From NCBI GenBank assembly GCA_047972415.1, contig JBKEAN010000231.1:1-10175 (forward strand): DNA of 10,175 nucleotides, written 5' to 3'. Below, piece after piece: positions 8,577 through 10,175 of this stretch. The position numbers and the translations under genes were made by a program. Source of the DNA: Mangrovibacterium sp047972415. GTDB taxonomy: Bacteria > Bacteroidota > Bacteroidia > Bacteroidales > Prolixibacteraceae. Numbering within the stretch: position 1 is the stretch's first letter; every line of letters starts with the position of its first letter. The notes beneath the pieces were generated by a model. That model made no database searches. It was not told the origin of the DNA and saw only the letters and a program-made list of their open reading frames with translations.

Positions 8577-9413
8577 ATGGAAACGTACAGGAATGTCATC
8601 TTTGAGCTTGAAGTCAAGCTGTCGAAGATGAAAGAGGTGTCGGACAATGTGACGGAACAGTTGGAGTATGCGATTGGCCATTGCAAACTTGCTTTGGATA
8701 AATTGCGAAGCTTGGTTATCGAGGAAGGCTTTCCAGACCCGCAGTCGGAAATACAGTTCTTTAAAACAATTAAACCTGCTGCTTATGGCCGGTTGCTTTA
8801 CTATCGGTTAGTTTTTAATCTTGAGAGCAAGCGGAAGAAGGCAGATGTTTCGTTGACCAAACGGTACTTAAGGCGTAGTTTGAACAAAATCCACGAGTAT
8901 ATGGAAGAGCACCATATTAAAGTTCAATACTATCGTTGCGGTTTTACGCATTTGGATGAACAGTATTTTCTTCGGGGTAATTCCGAAATACCGATAGAGT
9001 TAAAGAGCAGTCACCAGTTAATGGATGAGGACTTTTTTACCTGGCACGATCATACTTTTTCGGTGATTATGGCCAACGATATGTTGGCTGACTATATCAG
9101 GGAGGAAATCAAAAATCTGGAGAATCCCGGTTTGGAGCAGACAATTGGATTCTCGCCGCCACGCCAGTGGTGCGGTAAGAAGATTGACCTGGCTGAGTTG
9201 GTCTATGCCCTGCATTACGCCAAGGTAGTTGATTGTGGAAATATATCCATTCGGGAGTTGGCCGACAAGGTAGGCGGGCTTTTCGGAATAGATTTAGGGA
9301 AGGATATCTACCGCATGCACACCGAACTTCAGCAACGAAAAACAGAGAGAACTAAATTTCTGGATTTTTTGCGTTCGATACTTCAGCAACGACTAGATGA
9401 AGACGACCAATAA
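8577..9413 (+). CDS. rteC: RteC-family transcriptional regulator
   Basis: The 278-residue protein matches the RteC family over its whole length. In the Bacteroides element CTnDOT, RteC is a DNA-binding activator, made under RteB control, that switches on the excision genes when tetracycline is present. Visible here are an N-terminal helical, possibly coiled-coil segment (about 5-50), the family signature SEIQFFKTIKPAAYGRLLYYRL starting near residue 58, a central YRCGFTHLDEQYFLRG and DFFTWHDHTFSVIMANDMLA, and a C-terminal winged-helix-like part. The latter contains KKIDLAELVYALHYAKVVDCG, SIRELADKVG and a basic QQRKTERTKFLDFLRSIL tail. Length is normal and no residue block is missing. ATG 8577 is the only sensible start. 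There is no signal peptide, so it is cytosolic. No RteA/RteB, integrase, excisionase or mobilization gene is in the window, so this copy is solo as far as can be seen. Its target may be the promoter and inverted repeats just downstream (9434-9639), but that is inference. Confidence 0.9.
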   Translation: METYRNVIFELEVKLSKMKEVSDNVTEQLEYAIGHCKLALDKLRSLVIEEGFPDPQSEIQFFKTIKPAAYGRLLYYRLVFNLESKRKKADVSLTKRYLRRSLNKIHEYMEEHHIKVQYYRCGFTHLDEQYFLRGNSEIPIELKSSHQLMDEDFFTWHDHTFSVIMANDMLADYIREEIKNLENPGLEQTIGFSPPRQWCGKKIDLAELVYALHYAKVVDCGNISIRELADKVGGLFGIDLGKDIYRMHTELQQRKTERTKFLDFLRSILQQRLDEDDQ

Positions 9414-9433
9414 ACAGATAAGAAATGATTTTA

Positions 9434-9441
9434 TATCTTTG
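9434..9441 (+). promoter_or_regulatory. Bacteroidota-type -7 promoter element (TATCTTTG)
   Basis: TATCTTTG matches the Bacteroidota -7 consensus TAnnTTTG exactly. It lies 20 bases after the rteC stop, pointing downstream. No TTTG or TTG box is found at the usual spacing upstream (near 9410-9415), so it may need an activator. Transcription would start around 9446-9450 and run into the inverted-repeat element. Confidence 0.45.
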
Positions 9442-9452
9442 TCAGAACATAA

Positions 9453-9500
9453 ATGAAACAAAAATTCATCGGTGATGGAACACGGATGAACATACAATAA
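9453..9500 (+). CDS. Possible 15-codon leader peptide
   Basis: An ATG-to-TAA frame encodes MKQKFIGDGTRMNIQ. It begins only a few bases after the predicted start site from the 9434-9441 element and ends one base before the inverted-repeat element, the arrangement expected of a leader peptide in an attenuator. The Bacteroides tetQ operon is a known case of leader-peptide control. Such a short frame arises easily by chance, and no Shine-Dalgarno site is seen. Confidence 0.22.
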   Translation: MKQKFIGDGTRMNIQ

Positions 9501-9640
9501 AAATAGCGTTGGCTATTATTCTTGCTCTCTAAATACGCCAAATTTTATGCATAACAAGAATAATAAGTATGACGCTCACGCTACGGCGTGGGCTGTGCTT
9601 ATTTGTTATGCGGGTGATTGGCGTCACCTTGAGAGCAGGT
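9501..9640 (+). ncRNA. Structured inverted-repeat element: putative attenuator RNA or attC-like site
   Basis: A small hairpin, AATAGC-GTTG-GCTATT (9502-9517), comes first. A long imperfect hairpin follows with four nested stems: 9521-9529 with 9631-9639 (one G-U), 9535-9541 with 9618-9624, 9549-9556 with 9604-9611 and 9562-9567 with 9598-9603 (a 5-base bulge on the left between these last two), and 9574-9581 with 9586-9593 (one G-U). The loop 9582-9585 is TACG closed by C-G, a UNCG tetraloop and so a sign of selection as RNA. In addition 9514-9524 is perfectly complementary over 11 bases to 9555-9565, which gives an alternative fold excluding the inner stem. The inner part, from GCATAAC (9549-9555) to GTTATGC (9605-9611), also resembles an integron attC. 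I match it to no named RNA family. Strand is set by the upstream promoter match. Confidence 0.5.
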
Positions 9641-10175
9641 AGGTTATGGTTCACGCTTTTTCTTTATTATCTTTCCAACCACCAATAACAATACCCAACA
9701 TGACACTAGACACCCCAAAAATCTGCAAAAACGTTGACTTGATAAATGCCTTCAGCGGCTGCACGATGGGCAAACCCTAGAGTTATTGTCCGTTTCTCCC
9801 CTACTATCAGATTAAGGATGAAGATATTCGAAATAGTCAGATATAAGTAATTCCGCAAGATGAACTTGACCGGATGAGATCTTTCCTCCGGGATTGTGTA
9901 ATATTTTATCGCGAAAGACGGCGAAAAGAAAGATGCAACTCCAAGGTTTCAAGCTAGTCTCCTTTTGCGGGATAGTCACACTCCCCTGTTTTCCTGTCCT
10001 ACTCACTTTAGCTCAATAGGCCAATTCGGAAAACTATTGATTGTCGGTGTTTGAATATTCCTATGTCTTTGAATTTAACGATAAAAAACACCGTACCTGA
10101 CAAGTCCTTGATAACAAATTAAATTGGAAGGCTGCAATTTTGGATGGAGTCAAAATAAACCATTCAAAATTAAAA
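9641..10175. other. Intergenic region without supported gene
   Basis: No convincing gene is seen in these 535 bases. CACGC followed by a T-rich run (9652-9664) could serve as a termination zone for a transcript crossing the upstream element, since CACGC can pair with GCGTG at 9586-9590, but the arms are far apart. A 26-codon frame (9700-9780, + strand) and a 64-codon GTG-initiated frame on the - strand (9812-10006) are the longest openings; neither resembles anything I know. A weak promoter-like pair, TTG (10041-10043) and TGTCTTTG (10064-10071), has 20-base spacing but departs from the -7 consensus. Confidence 0.5.

Noticed and set aside
9700..9780. 26-codon frame on the + strand (starts MTLDTPKICK)
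   Set aside because: Too short to tell from chance. The upstream TATCTTTC is one base off the -7 consensus and no ribosome site is visible.
9812..10006. 64-codon open frame on the - strand
   Set aside because: It begins with GTG, has no recognisable domain and no promoter seen. The C-terminal part has plausible codon choice, so it could be a remnant, but there is not enough to call it.
10041..10071. Promoter-like TTG and TGTCTTTG pair near the right edge
   Set aside because: Spacing is right, but the -7 box lacks the TA start and no gene follows in the remaining 100 bases.
8577..10175. Complete integrative or conjugative element suggested by rteC
   Set aside because: No integrase, excisionase, mobilization or transfer gene and no recognisable attachment duplication are seen. 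One regulator is not enough to call an element.

Overview
The window reads as a piece of a Bacteroidota chromosome, probably of the order Bacteroidales in the broad sense. The enzyme set is that of a Bacteroidota polysaccharide-utilization cluster, one gene is an RteC-family regulator (a family known from Bacteroides conjugative transposons), and the one good promoter match has the Bacteroidota -7 form TAnnTTTG. The species cannot be named from the sequence. All convincing genes are on the + strand.

Bases 1-8265 are the downstream part of a carbohydrate-degradation operon. In order they hold the C-terminal half of a GH115 alpha-glucuronidase (the 5' end lies outside the window), a secreted GH2 beta-galactosidase-like enzyme, a secreted alpha/beta-hydrolase esterase, a SASA-type (CE6-like) acetylesterase, a two-domain CE12-like SGNH acetylesterase, and a short single-domain CE12-like SGNH acetylesterase. 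Most gaps are 4 to about 70 bases and the longest is 120, which suits one transcript. GH115 removes (methyl)glucuronic acid from decorated xylan, and four different deacetylase-type enzymes follow. The simplest reading is stripping of side groups from a heavily acetylated, glucuronic-acid-bearing plant polysaccharide such as glucuronoxylan. A rhamnogalacturonan or arabinogalactan target is also possible, since CE12 and GH2 enzymes act there too. No SusC/SusD pair, sensor or endo-acting enzyme is in the window; these may lie upstream.

Bases 8266-8576 are AT-rich and intergenic. They are followed by an intact RteC-family gene (8577-9413) with no RteA/RteB, integrase, excisionase or transfer gene in view.

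The most unusual part is just downstream of rteC. A perfect -7 promoter element (9434-9441) is followed by a possible 15-codon leader ORF (9453-9500) and then a dense set of inverted repeats (9502-9639). These form a four-tier imperfect hairpin capped by C(UACG)G. An 11-base segment can instead pair with the inner arm, giving two mutually exclusive folds. This looks like a structured RNA or attenuator. The inner 63 bases also resemble an integron-type attC site. Bases 9641-10175 hold no gene I can support.
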